This document shows positions 23,851 to 35,403 of a stretch of DNA of 64,000 bases, in pieces. How positions within the stretch are numbered: the stretch's first letter is position 1; every line of letters starts with the position of its first letter. Under the pieces are notes generated by a model. It saw only the letters and a program-made list of their open reading frames with translations, searched no databases and was not told where the DNA came from. Position numbers and translations under genes: made by a program. The stretch lies in NCBI GenBank assembly GCA_032164245.1, contig JAVMKO010000001.1:169561434-169625433 (forward strand). The letters are read 5' to 3'. The stretch is from Sternotherus odoratus (taxonomy: Eukaryota > Chordata > Testudines > Kinosternidae).

Positions 23851-25555
23851 AAGTAATTATATTCCTTCACTTTTATTCGTATGTATGTGACTAATAGAAC
23901 AGTCTAAGATACAGTTAACATAATCTGCTCTTCCACACCCAAACACTATCTCATTTTGAAAGAATAGATATGCTTGATGCTGACTTGTCAGCTGGTGTGG
24001 TGGGCCCCACCTATTTCATGAAAAACTTGGATGTTTAATCACTAACTACTTCAAACCAATATTGAAATCTCAGTGCTCTCAAGTGAATTCAGTTTGATTG
24101 TTTCAACCGAGTACCTCCCTCCCACTGCAAAACCACTACACAGGTGCACAATTTGCAGTACAGTGATTGTCATTGTCATCGGAAGATCCACTAGAACTGG
24201 GGTTGCCTTTTACAGCTACACTTATGTGGGTAAAGTAATGTGAAGTAGCTTTCCCAGTGTCTGTTTTCACAGTACCTGCACATTCTCAGTGTTACCCAAG
24301 TCTGACCAGAATTGTTTAAAATTTAGACTGTTTCCGTAGAACAAAATATTGTAGTTCTTGCAGCAAACCTGCCACGCTGTCTGAACTCATAGTTTTTGCA
24401 CAAGAAAAATGTAAGGCACCCAATAAACACTGCCATTCACTATAGAAAACACTGGATTTGAATTGTGCTGCACTCTTCAGTATCTAATGGGTTACTTTAC
24501 GTCTCCCAGTCTAAGTGGCATTAATATGTATTTTTTGTTTATCTACAGATTTATAAAAAACCTTCCTGAGCCAAAATAACACTAGTATCACTATGAGGAA
24601 GAGAGTTCCAGGAGATCTAGTTTCAGGCCGTATAATACTAGTTGTCATTGTCAGCTGTCAGCCTAGTGCTACTTTGTCTGAGTAACCTATCAATAAATGA
24701 TCAATTGTAGAAGAGCACTTGTGGATGTGAGTAAGCCCTTAAGTAGGAGTTTAACTTTAAGCATGTGAGTAGTCCCATTGAATTCAGCAATACTGTTCAT
24801 GGTTAAAGTTAAGCACGTGCTTAACTTTGCTAGATTGAAGCCTTTATCCATAAGTGCCAAGTGGCTCCATCAGAATTGATATGTATACAAGAAATGTTCA
24901 ATACTGATTGAACAATATTTTCTTCTGACTTATTAATATATTGGAAAACTGTAGCATGGTTTGTCATTCGAGGAGAGAGATGATGTGATAGAAGGGTTTA
25001 AGTTCTGGATATTCTAATGCCATTGAGTCGTGACTTTACAATTTGCTGTTGGCGCCATTTTAAATGAAGCCTTATGTCACTTTCACTCTGGAAAATGAAG
25101 AAACATTATTTCCTAAATGCCATTTTATTGTGCTTTTCACTTATTCAGTCACTGGAGTAAAAGGAGTTTGGACTTGTTTTCCATTGGTGTTTTCTCCAGG
25201 CTGTTGATTTCCGAACTAAGTAAGAAAAGGAGAACTGAAGTTTGGCCTTAAAATATATAAAATGAACCTTAAATATTGACGCAGTTGGAGATTTTTTTTA
25301 TTATTATTATTTTTTGCTTCTTAGCCAATGTGGAAGGAGGCCAAAGTGTAGGACTTTTGTTTGAAGCCCATTTAATCCTGCTGTACTGCTGTCCAGTGTA
25401 AATGAACAGGGCAGAGGCCACCAGAATCTGTTATCAAATAGAGTAACGCTGTAATACAGAGTGTACCTTTTTGTGAAAGTCTTAACCTCTTCTTATGAAG
25501 ATTAAACACAAATTGTTCTTTTCATGGTGTATATGTGAATTGTAATTTTTTTTTC

Positions 25556-25561
25556 AATAAA
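25556..25561 (+). promoter_or_regulatory. Candidate distal poly(A) signal for PDXK
   Basis: AATAAA in TTTTTTTTCAATAAAATGTT, followed by TTTCTTTTCC and further T-rich sequence. It lies just before the recognisable interspersed repeats of the downstream region begin, which supports it as the distal end of the transcript. Confidence 0.45.
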
Positions 25562-28500
25562 ATGTTTCTTTTCCTAAAACGTTTTACCTGGAGTTTTTTA
25601 ATGACCTCTTTATCTCTGGAGTCCTTTGTATGCAAATCTCATTAGGAGTATAATGGAATGAGGGGCCAGTGCTCATCTCACATGTATTGTTAATTTTGGT
25701 TCCCTGTACTTTGTCAAATAGTAAAAGATTACTGAGCAAAAGACCTCTTGAGAGAGCCTCCCAGCCCGGCTAGCCAGACCTACACTAGGAAGCTAAAAAG
25801 AGTTGTGTAAACATGGCTTGGGCTTTCAAGCCCACCATTTCCTCCGGGTTGTGTCAGAGATTTTTAAGACTAGAAGGCACCGTTAGATCATCTAGGCTGA
25901 TCTCCTGTGACACACCTGCCAGAGAACTTCACGATGACCCCTGTGTCCAGGGATAACTTGTTTGACATTGACTGGCTAATGCTAACTTGCCATGAAATTC
26001 CGGCGGTTCCTTGAAGTTCCAATCATCATTGTAAAGCATGCTGAAGCCCCAGAAGGGTGGTATTTAAGCAGTGCACATGGTATATTGTTAATGGTAACAA
26101 AGACCAATGAGAGGAAAGTGTCACTGGAGAAGAGGCTAATTTTGTCACTTCTCGGGGCTAATTTTGAAACCTAAGCTAAGCCCTATCCAAGCCCGAGAGA
26201 GACAAGTCGTTCTCAGACCTGACCAGAACCTGACACTTCCTGTCAGTGCCACTGTCTTGTCCTTGGGACTAGGCCCGGTGGGATCTTCCTGTTCCCCATC
26301 CCCTGTGACTGCAATCCATCTTCAATCACCTCCTGCCCATGGGCTCTGTGTGGTGGCAGCTTCGAGTCCCACTCCTGCCGGCCACCGGCCCCTGCTGGTC
26401 TATGTCCACTGTGGAGTGAGAGGTGCTGCTACTCAGCACACTCACTGCACAGCAAATGCAGCACAGTGTGGAGCTAGCAGCCGGCAGAAGCAGGGGCTGC
26501 AGCTGCGCCAACTCCACAAGCAGGAAAAGGTGAGCAGAGACGACCCAACCTGAGCCCGAGGGTGTCGGGTTGTTTTCTGACCTGAGCTGACCCTGACCCT
26601 GGTAGCTGAGTTCCAGCAAGTTCAGGTCAGGTTGCAAGCCTCTCTCTCAGAGTACTGAGGTGTTGGTCAGTATCTGTTCCAAGCTGGTAGTCAGCAAAGT
26701 TTCACCAAACAGCCCTAGATTACTTTGTAGAACAAGAGACTGGTCTCGTTCCAGTGTCTGCTGGGCAAATGTTCACAGCATGTCCCAGCCCCCCCACCCC
26801 CACCCCCCGGACATCCTATTGATAGGCACAGAAGAAAGGCATACAAATGGTTACCTATCCCCTCACACTCCAGGTAGTCTCTTAGGGACATAGTTGTGGG
26901 AAAGCTCACACTGCAGGTGCTGTAGTTGCTCTCTGAGTAAAAAATCCAGACATACTTGTGCAGTTTGACCAGGTGCAAGTATGAATCCATGTCCAGCCAG
27001 CATCGCCTCATGGGCGATGATGTTACTGAGCAAGCAAAACTATTAACCTGCTGAGTGTTCTTTATATCACAGTGAAAGAAAAAACAGCAGAGAGAACTTT
27101 CTCTGGAGATGTGAATTCCCTCTCATTTAGCAGAATAATATGGCTATTATCTTCACACACCGAAATGCATCCGTACAGGAACAACGGGTCACTTTGGAGC
27201 TGTGTTTATTTCTTGAATGCTTATTACATTGAAGTCTGCATCACAGCCCAGGAACACTTTGGGATCATTAGTTCTAAAGGACATATTGATTCGAGAGCAA
27301 TGCCATACTTCTCAGAAAAAGATGATGCTCAGCTGAATGTGATGAGCAGGTGAATTTAAGTGTTTAGAATGAAAGTGCCCCCTACTGTTAGCAAGACCCT
27401 GCGAATGCTGCTACTTTGCCATCTTTTGTTCACCAAGTCAGCTTGACTCAGCCCATATCCCGCTGGGGTCAGCCTGGCTTCCCGCTTCATTGTGTCACTC
27501 TGGCTGTGTACATGCCCCTCTGCCTGCCCAGGAGAGTGCCAGCCTGGGAGTCAATAATATAGGAGAATTCATGAGAGAGCCTTAGGTCTCTTTGCACCAA
27601 ATATACGTAGTCCGGTATAGGAACTCCCATATTGGATCAAAACAATTGTTCATCCAATCTAGCTGGGGCTAATGCATGCTTCTTTAGAAGCAGGTGGGAG
27701 GAAAGAAACATGCAGGGTGGCCTATTGCATGTGATGGCTCTTTAGTGACTTGGGTGAAATGCATTTGGTGATTTGTCTAGTTCCTAGTATACAGGTTGTT
27801 CACATTGCAAAAAAAACCCTCCCCATCATCTGTAACATACCTCAACTGGCAAACGTGGCAGAGGCGCTAAGACAGAATCAGCCTCTAGGAGGGGGCCCTG
27901 CCATTTCAGAGTTAAGAACTCACTAGCAGTGGACGTTTTCACTGGAATTGCTTTCTCTCTTCCTTGGATAAATGCAGGACTTTCTCTCTGGAGGTGTCAA
28001 GCTGGCACTTTTCACAGGTAGGTCAGTCTTTTCCTGACTGTTAAGTGGAGATAATGAGGCACACACACGGTTGTCTTAAATGTAGTAGTATGACATTGCA
28101 TCAGTTCAGGTTGAATATATGGGCGAAAGGTGTTACCATAACCTAGTCACTGTCTCACATTAAACAGTATTAAAGAAGATGTGGGGCTTAGTATATTAGA
28201 CCTCAGCCTGCTAAGCACCAGGTCAAACACAATGTTTAACCTTTTATTTAAAGATACAGAAAAGAAGGAAAAAGTGTTAAAGCATTTGAAATGTAAAGTA
28301 TTAAATAATGTTTTGTTTTATTTTAACGTCCCTTTTCTCTTTATCTGGAGAGAGTTTTTAGAAGGAGAAACCCCCTTGTTTGACAGTCTTTCAAATGGTA
28401 TTAGAGATGGCAATAACTATCCTTTTAGGGAAAAGAAATGATCAGCTTGGTTGAGATCGGCTTGAAGCTGCTGCTGCTAAAGTCAGATCTAATTTCATCC

Positions 28501-29998
28501 CAAATGGAGTTTGGGATTCTGCTGGAGCTGGTAGGGGTGGTGATGTCATCTGGATCGCTCTCTCTGGCTCGAGCTGGTCAGGACATCCCTCAGAATTAGG
28601 ATGAAGAAGGCCTGGAGTCCCGGGAGATGGGGGAGGTGAGGTAGACTCCATGAGAATTATGTTTGCTCCAGTAACCTCCATCTATCCTTTTTGTTCCTTC
28701 ATATTCATCTCACAAAATCTCTTTTAAGGACTCAAGAAGGGAAAGATGGGTGGAATATTCCATCACCTCATTTTTTTGTCCAGCAATTAGGCCTAATATC
28801 TAATATGACAATTTTGTCTCATTAACTTCAGGTTCCACAACTCCTGTTTCTATTAAGCACAATTTTAACAGTCTTTAGAGTATATCAACATGGATTTTTG
28901 GTTTAGACCAATCCAGCTTCTTTATCTGGTTCTTTTGCACTTGTTACAACATGTGGTGTTCTAGGTTATTATGACACCTTATGAATTTAGGCTCACTTTT
29001 TACGGTTAAACTCACAGCTGGAGTAAATTTGTAGGCCCAGTCATCCTACCACCGCATTGTGACTTGGCCAAGTTACTCAATAGGTAACTCCCAGTGTTGG
29101 GAAGAGAATGTATGAGACTTGGTTTGCAGTCATTAGGCTGCATTCTGCTACGTGATGGGCTAATAAGCCAAAGTCCCACTAATGTGTTCTTGAAGCTTTT
29201 TTATCCATCTTCATAAAAAAAAACTCGTGAAAGGATTCCTTTTCTGAAATACATCTATTATGCAAGAGCTGCGTCAGGAGCTATTATCTGTGTCTAGCTC
29301 ATATTATCTATTATCTAGAGCCACTTTGACTCCTTATCTATTGATTTATGGAAATAATATCTCACTACAGACAATATCAATCTACTCCAAGAAGTAGTTG
29401 AGTAGAGGCAAAGCTCTACATGGATATTCTACCAGTGTGGCTGGGCTCTCCCACTGAAGAGGATTGGAGTTTGCTAGTGGGTGAAAGGGAGAAAAATACA
29501 GTGGCCTGTCTACCATGGCTGCTGTTGGCACTGGTGGAGACAATCCTGCGTGCAGTTCTCCGAGGCGAGAGACATAAAAGGGTAGTTTTCACTACCGGTA
29601 ACACTTTAGGGTATGTCTACACTGCAATTAAACACAGATGACTGGCTTGTGTCAGCAGAATGGACCTGCCACCAGAGGTCGAGCCTCACCAGCAGGGAGG
29701 GGTAAGGTAAGGAATGGGGTGGGGAAAGCAGGGGCTCCTGAAAGGAAATAGCCGGAGGGCTCCCTCGAGGGCCGAGGCTCCTGGGAAGGGGTATGTGTAG
29801 GAGCTTAAAGTCCAGGGAGTCAGGCTGCTGATGGCAGCGGGGGTTGGCACCCGAGAGGGGAAGACAAGGGAGGGTGCTGTTATAGCCTGGGCGGGAAGGG
29901 GTGGCACTAAGGGCCCACACACACGCTTAAAATGGTACTCCTCAGTCCCTGGTTATACATGAATTTGAAAGATAATAAAATGCAGGAAATGCTGATAA
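25562..29998. other. Intergenic, scattered repeat fragments
   Basis: No gene recognised. A CR1 tail fragment lies at 25858-25970. A GC-rich stretch at 26160-26650 has many short frames and phrases such as GACCTGACCAGAACCTGACA, and looks like an old dispersed repeat. The stretch 27350-29600 is mixed unique-looking sequence. Around 29608 the phrase AGGGTATGTCTACACTGCAA is the end of a common reptile MITE, of which only the left end is clear. Confidence 0.5.
25858..25970 (-). mobile_element. CR1-like LINE 3' end fragment
   Basis: TAAGACTAGAAGGCACCGTT followed by GATCATCTAGGCTGATCTCC is the reverse complement of the CR1 3' untranslated region. Short, diverged and inactive. Confidence 0.65.
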
Positions 29999-30182
29999 TA
30001 CAGTAACTCCTCACTTAAAGTCGTTTCGGTTAACGCTTCGTTATGTTGCTGATCAATTAGGCAGCATGATCATTTAAGGTTGCTCAATGCTCCCTTCTAA
30101 CATCATTTGGCAGCTGCTTGCTTTGTCCACTGCTTGCAGGAAGAGCAGCCTAGCTGGTGGGGGCTTGGAACCACAGTGGATC

Positions 30183-30317
30183 CAGGGCCAGCTCCAGGCA
30201 CTAGCTGAGGAAGCACGTGCTTGGGGTGGCATTTTGGTTAATCTTGGGGTGGCACAATTGGGCCGCCTTTTTTTTTTTTTTTTGGCTTGGGGCAGCAAAA
30301 AGGTAGAGCCAGCCCTG
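30183..30317. mobile_element. Short hAT-type MITE nested in the Tigger-like element
   Basis: Ends CAGGGCCAGCTCCAG and AGAGCCAGCCCTG are inverted repeats bounding 135 bp. The flanking 8-mers AGTGGATC (30175-30182) and GGTGGACC (30318-30325) match at 6 of 8 positions, as expected for a diverged hAT target duplication. An internal poly-T tract lies near 30269-30284. Confidence 0.75.
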
Positions 30318-30634
30318 GGTGGACCGGCAGCCCCCCGATCAGCTCCCTAAGTTCCCTGTGCAGCACCCACCCAGCAGGCTATCAATTCCCAGCAGTTCAG
30401 CTGTCCCTCCCCGCACTGCCATGTGCTGCTCCTGCCCTCTGCCTTGGAGCTGCTCCCGGGAGCATCCTGCTCACTGTGCAGGAGGGCGGAAGGGGGGAGG
30501 GAACTAATGTCAGGGTGTCTCCCTCCCCCTGCTCCTGGACCCCCACTTACCCCTTCTCTATATAGAGCAGAGTGGGGACACAGACAGAGAGAGCTGCTGT
30601 CTCAACTTCCTGATCCACTTAAAAAGGCAATGTA

Positions 30635-31143
30635 CAGTGAAACCTCGATTTAACGGACTAATTCGGGCGAGGGGGTGTCCGTTAAAGCCGAAAGTCCGTT
30701 ATTTAATAATTTTTTAAAATCATTAAATAACAGGACTTTTGGCTTTAACGGACACCCCCTCGGACGAATTAGTCCGTTATATAGAGGTTTTACCCCCGGG
30801 CGGGGGGGTTGACAGTTCCCGCCCGGCTCCCCGCTGCGGGGAGCCGGGCTGGACCTGTCAACCCCCCCCCCCCCCGCCCGGCTCCCCGCCACGGGGAGCC
30901 GGGCGGGGGGGGGGTTGACAGCTCCCGCCGGGCTCCCCGCTGTGGGGAGCCGGGCGGGAGCTCTCAACTCGGCCGCCCGGCTCCCCTCTGCGGGGAGCCG
31001 GGCAGCCGGGTTGACAGCTCCTGCGCGGCTCCCCGGGGCGGGAGCCGGCGGCCCCCGAATAACGGATTTCGGATGCATCGGAAATTTTGTCCGTTGCATC
31101 CTAAGTCCGTTAAATCGGGGTCCGTTAAATCGAGGGTTTACTG
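30635..31143. mobile_element. Pogo/Tigger-like MITE with internal hairpin minisatellite
   Basis: Termini CAGTGAAACCTCGATTTAAC and TTAAATCGAGGGTTTACTG are inverted and flanked by TA on both sides (30633-30634 and 31144-31145). The left 150 bp is a near-perfect foldback: GGGTGTCCGTTAAAGCC recurs inverted as GGCTTTAACGGACACCCCC around 30741, with the centre near 30715. The middle, 30797-31060, is a GC-rich tandem array. No transposase. Confidence 0.8.
30797..31060. repeat. Tandem array of GC hairpins
   Basis: Five copies at roughly 50-bp spacing (starting near 30824, 30881, 30931, 30980 and 31028) of a self-complementary GGCTCCCCGCTGCGGGGAGC core. They are separated by GGGGTTGACAGCTCCCGCC-type spacers. 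The loop triplet differs between copies (CTG, CCA, CTG-to-CTGT) while the stem is retained in most copies. Confidence 0.85.
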
Positions 31144-31909
31144 TACTTAAGAGTGTGGTCAGCTTCTTTAAAGGGGCAGTGCACCCCCCCCCTCCCACAC
31201 ACACAGGGTGTGTCTGTCTGTGTCTGTCTGCCATGCTGTCTCCCCTCCCTCCATTCCTGCTGCCTTCTAGTGTGAGGCTACATTAACAACGTGTTAACTC
31301 TTGAGGGCTCAGCCAAAAGCTAGTTAATCATTTATCAGTAAGGCATTCCCTGGGAAATATCCCATCCTCTTCCACCCTCTAACTTTACAACCTCAACCAA
31401 GCTTCACAATCATCATCGCTGTGTACAGTATTAAATTGTTTGTTTAAAATGTATACTGTGTGTGTGTATATTTGCATAATATATAGATTTTTTTCTGGTG
31501 GAAAAAAAAACCTTGGAACCTACCTCCCCCCATTTATATTAATTCTTATGGGGAAATTGGATTCCTTTAACATCGTTTTGCTTAAAGTTGCATTTTTCAG
31601 GAACATAACGACAACGTTAAGCGAGGAGTTACTGTGCTGGACTCCATGTACACATGGGAGAGCCTGCTGCACTCCTTTCCGCACAGCCTGCGTGTGACAC
31701 TGTCACCGGTTCATGCTATTCAAGGACTTTATTTATTACTAAGTTCCATAAAGGCGAGTGTTGAAGGAGCTCCAGCCTAGATACAGCTTGCATTAAGTTT
31801 TAGTAAGAAGATGGGCTACAGTCCTAAATATGCCAGTCATGCACAGGTGAATCAGGTGAAAGGGGGCAGAGGGGTTATATCTCAATAGAAATAAGCAAAG
31901 GAACAAAAA

Positions 31910-32520
31910 AATTATCTCCCTGACCAGCCATCAGTGGACTGGTTCTGTTCCATTCCTTCACAATGGAAATTCTACAGGAAGCTGCAAACATTTCATTGTA
32001 TAGTATGTTGTCGATGCGGTGGAGTGCAAGGATTGAAGCAGTGAAACCACTAGTGAAAAGAGCGTGAGGGAAATTCTGCATGCTTTGGTGAAACTAAAGG
32101 AAGAACCTGACTGAATGGTTAAAATCTTTTATATTCATTTTACTGGCGACTTTCTGGTTTAAAACTTTACAAGCCCTTGACAACTTAAATCGTTTACTTC
32201 AAAACTCTGGGTTTACACTTGGTAAAGAATCGAGGCTGATGAAATCACTTCTAAGCAAATGGGAGTGCCTTTGAGAATTCGTTTATTCTTCACAAGTCAA
32301 AACTTGTAGCCGCTCACCTGAGCCTTGAAGAAGATTTCAAGAAGAAAAGAAAAAAGAGGGGAAAAATCCATGATGAGACAGGACTGCTCTCTACAGCCAT
32401 GAAAACCAAAAAGTTCAAGGTTGATGGTTTTGACACTGCTCTAAACATGCTTATCCATGAAGTTACAAGAAGATATGAAAAAACAACAACAAAAGTCAAC
32501 AGCATGTTCTTCTTCGAGTG
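31910..32520 (+). pseudogene. Decayed hAT-type transposase fragment (DUF4371/ZMYM1-like)
   Basis: Three short segments resemble the C-terminal half of the hAT-type transposases found in ZMYM1-like proteins. SMRWSARIEAVKPLVKRA (about 32012-32065) corresponds to the conserved 'TRWSAR' element. A basic segment EEDFKKKRKKRGK near 32330 is followed by FKVDGFDTALNMLIHEVTRR near 32417, the pattern of the predicted helical region before the dimerisation domain. In between there are stops and frame changes, so nothing is translatable as one protein. The homology is by recognition of motif order, not by alignment. I see no termini of the parent transposon. Confidence 0.5.
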
Positions 32521-33495
32521 ATTGCTCATGCCTCGGACGCTGTGGATAAGGCTGCAAGATCTATGGCCTCCGTGGTGTCCTTGAGGAGAGCATCGTGGCT
32601 CCTGTTATCGGGGGTTGTCCAGCAAGGCACAAAACTCCTTGCAGGACCTCCCATTCGACAGCAAGACCCTGTTCGCAGAACAAACAGACGTGACGTTACA
32701 CGGTCTCAAAGACTCCTGCATGACATTGACACAGCCAGGACCAAATTCAGGCCCCCAGTCCGGCTACCTCCTTCAGATCCGATCCCCCTTATAAAAAGTC
32801 AAGGGACTATAAAAAGCACCATAATGGCAATGCTGGCCTGTGCCCTCTAAGGGCAAGCAGGCAGGTAAGCGCCAGTTTTGATGGGACGCTCGTGGATGAC
32901 TTACCAGTTTGTACCAGGATCCACCCGACCTTCCCTTCTCCGAGCACCTAGGTACTTTTCTCCCGGAGTGGTTGCTGCTGACATCAGACCGATGAGTCCT
33001 CAACACTGTCTCCTGGGGCTGTACCCTCCAGTTTCTTTCTACCCCAGCCACTCACTCTCCCTCCCCGTCCCTCTTCAGGGACCCCTCTCACGGGAGCTTA
33101 CTCGAGAAGGAGGTGCGGCGGCTCCTTCACTTAGGAGCGGCGGAGGTGGTGCTGGTGGAGTTCATATACAAGGGGTACTACTCCCACTATTTCCTTATCC
33201 CGAAGCAAAACGGGGGCTCAGGCCCATCCTGGACCTGCAAGGTCTGAACCAGTACATGGTAAAGCTCAAGTTTTGCATGGTCTCTCTGGTCTCCATCATC
33301 CACTCCTGGGTCCCAGAGGTACACTGTTCTCAGTCTACAGGATGCTACTTCCACGTTCATATATTCGAGGGCCACAGGCATTTCCTCCGCTTCACGGTGG
33401 AACAGGAACACTACCGGTTCACTGTCCTCCCGTTTGGCCTGTCGAGGGCTCCCAGAGTCTTCACAAAGTGTATGTCAGTCAAAACAATTTGGTGA
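32514..33495 (+). pseudogene. DIRS-like retroelement fragment (gag and RT parts)
   Basis: The first frame (32518-32850) has AHASDAVDKAARSMASVVSL and RRASWLLLSG, a gag-like motif block common to DIRS-type elements of reptiles. The next (32878-33495) has GLRPILDLQGLNQYMVKLKF and later FTVLPFGLSRAPRVFTKCMS, the DIRS/Gypsy-type reverse transcriptase fingers and palm (PILDL, LPFGLxxAPxxFTK). The motif A aspartate region is not recognisable (GCYFHVHIFEG is left of it), and a frame change precedes the RT part. DIRS elements use a tyrosine recombinase instead of an integrase; that part is absent. The copy is dead. Confidence 0.65.
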
Positions 33496-33672
33496 ACTCG
33501 GCATAACTTCGTCAATAGTTTTGGTCAACCCAAAACTGCATTTTTCAGCAAATAAACTATTTGCTTGAAAAACGTTGCACAGCTCTAGCTGCAATATCTT
33601 TTAGTTGCAATATATCCTTCAGCCAGTAGTTGTTTCTGTGTGACAGGATTCCAGTCAGACATGACACTGACT

Positions 33673-33830
33673 AAGGGTATGTCTATGCTGCAGTGTAAGC
33701 CAGGGCTCAGAGTCAGGCTTGAGTCTAAACCCCACCCACTGATGTCCACCCTAGTCCACCTGACTCGGGTCAGTGAGCCCTTTGGACACTAGCCCTACAA
33801 CCCAGCAAGGGTCCCCTGGGACAGTGTCTC
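33673..33830. repeat. Reptile MITE-like repeat fragment
   Basis: Begins TAAGGGTATGTCTATGCTGC, which matches the end of a common 'GTATGTCTACACTG' reptile MITE (a second end is at 29608). The interior contains GACTCGGGTCAGTGAGCCC. The right end is not defined. Confidence 0.45.
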
Positions 33831-34545
33831 TAGCCTTTTCTATCCCAATACTACCAATCAACTTCCAGGAAACAGAAACAAGCTCCATGCTTCAATGATT
33901 AACCCTTCCATTTGATTCTGATCAGTGAGCTGCAAACAGAGTGAACCGGCTCCTGCATTAGCTATGGCCACCAACAAGAAATGATTTGCCATGAGCACTG
34001 TTACCTGGTCACAGGACCCAGTCAGGACCTGGTAAATCTCTGGTACGAGGTGAGCAGGACGTTCAACTTCAGCAAGAGTGCCAGGAACGACCATGTGTCC
34101 CAAGAAATGGTGGGTGAGCTGGCAACATTGGGGATTCAATAGGCAGTGACCAGTGTAGGGAGCAGATTAAGTGGCTCAAGAGCAACTACTGGACAGTCAG
34201 GGATGAGAACTGCACCTCTGAGATCTGTCATCTCTGTCAAGGACTTTGACTGGGTGCTTGGCACTGTGGCACGCAGGGTGCCCTCAGTGGTTCACGATGG
34301 CCTGGTCACCTGGGACGGTGACCTTCTAGAATACGACTGGAGGGGAGCCACTGGATCAGGCTAGCGCTCAGACTGGTCCGAGGAGGCTTTGCTGCCAGAG
34401 CAGCTGCAGCATGTCCTGCATCTATACTTGGAAGAGCTGTTTGACGACACCCTCCCCCCGCCCACCCCAGAAGCGGCGCATAAGGGCCCAGAAGCAGAAA
34501 CCAAAACTGAAAATAGCCCCAGAGCCTGGTGGTAAGTGTTTGGTT
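33830..34545 (+). pseudogene. Decayed Myb/SANT-like (trihelix) domain fragment
   Basis: DLVNLWYEVSRTFNFSKSAR and then QEMVGELATLG (34026-34136) are followed, after a frame change, by DQCREQIKWLKSNYWTVRDE (around 34148-34207). This is the helix order of the Myb/SANT-like domain found in Harbinger-transposon accessory proteins and in MSANTD or ZSCAN20/29-type host proteins. Downstream an acidic stretch (EEALLPEQLQHVLHLYLEEL, near 34380) resembles what follows that domain. Stops and at least one frameshift show it is not functional. It could be a retrocopy of a host gene or a piece of a Harbinger element; I cannot tell which. Confidence 0.45.
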
Positions 34546-34637
34546 CCATGTCTGTTGTTGTTAATGTGTTAATGGGGGGAACCTTTAGCTTACCTCAATT
34601 GTTCACCCTGGAACAGATGAATACTGCACCACCCAGC

Positions 34638-34755
34638 TAGGGTGACCAGATGTCCTGATTTTATAGGGACAGGCCCAAATTGAGTCTTTTTTTATATAAA
34701 CTGCTATTACCCACCACCCAACCTGATTTTTCACACTTGCTGTCTGGTCAGCCCA
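34638..34755. mobile_element. MITE with GGGTGACCAGA ends, copy 1
   Basis: Left end TAGGGTGACCAGATGTCCTG, right end GCTGTCTGGTCAGCCCA: an inverted pair. Interior CTGATTTTATAGGGACAG and CCTGATTTTTCACACTTGCT match the copy at 52279-52402. Not autonomous. Confidence 0.75.
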
Positions 34756-34963
34756 CACCCAACAGAGCCAGAAGGAAGCACTGAGAGGGAGTCGGTGGGG
34801 AGCAATGGTTTGTAGTTGCTATAATAAGTTATGGTTATCTGAAAATGAAGAGAGACCTTCCTTGGGGAAGGAAGAGAGTGCCTTTTACTATGTTTAATGC
34901 CATAAGCTTAGTGGGATACAGACAACTTGAATTGTTGCTAGCTAAAATGACCTTTTATGGACT

Positions 34964-35171
34964 AGAATCAGAGAGGTAGCAGTGTTAGTCTGGAATAGCA
35001 GAGGTAACAGAGTTCTGTAGCACCTTAAAGACCAACTAAAGTATTGAAGCATAAGCTTTCGTGGGCTAATACCCACTTTGTTGGATGCCATCCAACGAAG
35101 TGGGTATTAGCCCACGAAAGCTTATGCTTCAATACTGTAGTTAGTCTTTAAGGTGCCACAGAACTTTACCT
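34964..35171. mobile_element. Palindromic SINE-like element A
   Basis: The left arm runs from AATCAGAGAGGTAGCAGTG through AAAGTATTGAAGCATAAGCT to CCCACTTTGTTGGATG. The right arm is its inverted copy (CATCCAACGAAGTGGGTATT and on), centred near 35085. The left arm is complete. The right arm stops at TTCTGTGGCACC plus a short tail, so it lacks the outermost 30-odd bases. The flanks are a perfect 12-bp duplication CTTTTATGGACT at 34952-34963 and 35172-35183. Confidence 0.8.
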
Positions 35172-35352
35172 CTTTTATGGACTGTTCTATTTATGGACAC
35201 TAGAAGGCGCTCTTTCAACAAAAATATACACTTCGTTGTATACTATTCAAACACTGTGTGGATGTTACACACACATTCCGGCACTTAGGTAGGGACACTA
35301 CTTTTGTGTATGTGCGCGCATTATGCCCCAGACTGTCTTTTTCAAGATAGAG

Positions 35353-35354
<2 letters not shown>

Positions 35355-35398
<44 letters not shown>
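35355..35398. repeat. (TA)n microsatellite
   Basis: About 22 consecutive TA units. It reads as YIYIYI or IYIYIY in several frames, so no coding meaning should be attached. Confidence 0.95.

Positions 35399-35403
<5 letters not shown>

Larger units (their letters stand above)
16180..25561 (+). other. PDXK: Probable PDXK 3' UTR and immediate downstream region
   Basis: 9.4 kb after the PDXK stop with no coding similarity, AT-rich and unusually poor in recognisable repeats compared with the sequence after 25.8 kb. That would fit a long 3' untranslated region; vertebrate PDXK transcripts are known for long 3' UTRs. Candidate ends are the AATAAA signals at 19917 and 25556. A MITE-like element is at 21457-21568. 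The dozens of 60-110-codon frames here have no recognisable similarity. Confidence 0.5.
30001..31634. mobile_element. Tigger/mariner-like DNA transposon, outer element of a nest
   Basis: Left end CAGTAACTCCTCACTTAAAG, right end complementary (TTAAGCGAGGAGTTACTG, ending at 31634). The similarity continues inward for about 50 bp on each side (TCGTTATGTTGCTG versus CAGGAACATAACGA). The left flank is TA; the right flank is TG, a decayed TA. No transposase is present. Two further DNA elements (30183-30317 and 30635-31143) lie inside it, so it is the oldest layer. Confidence 0.75.

Noticed and set aside
30650..31286. Repetitive proline- and arginine-rich frames as a collagen- or silk-like protein
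   Set aside because: Produced by the hairpin array of a MITE; open on both strands with no start context.
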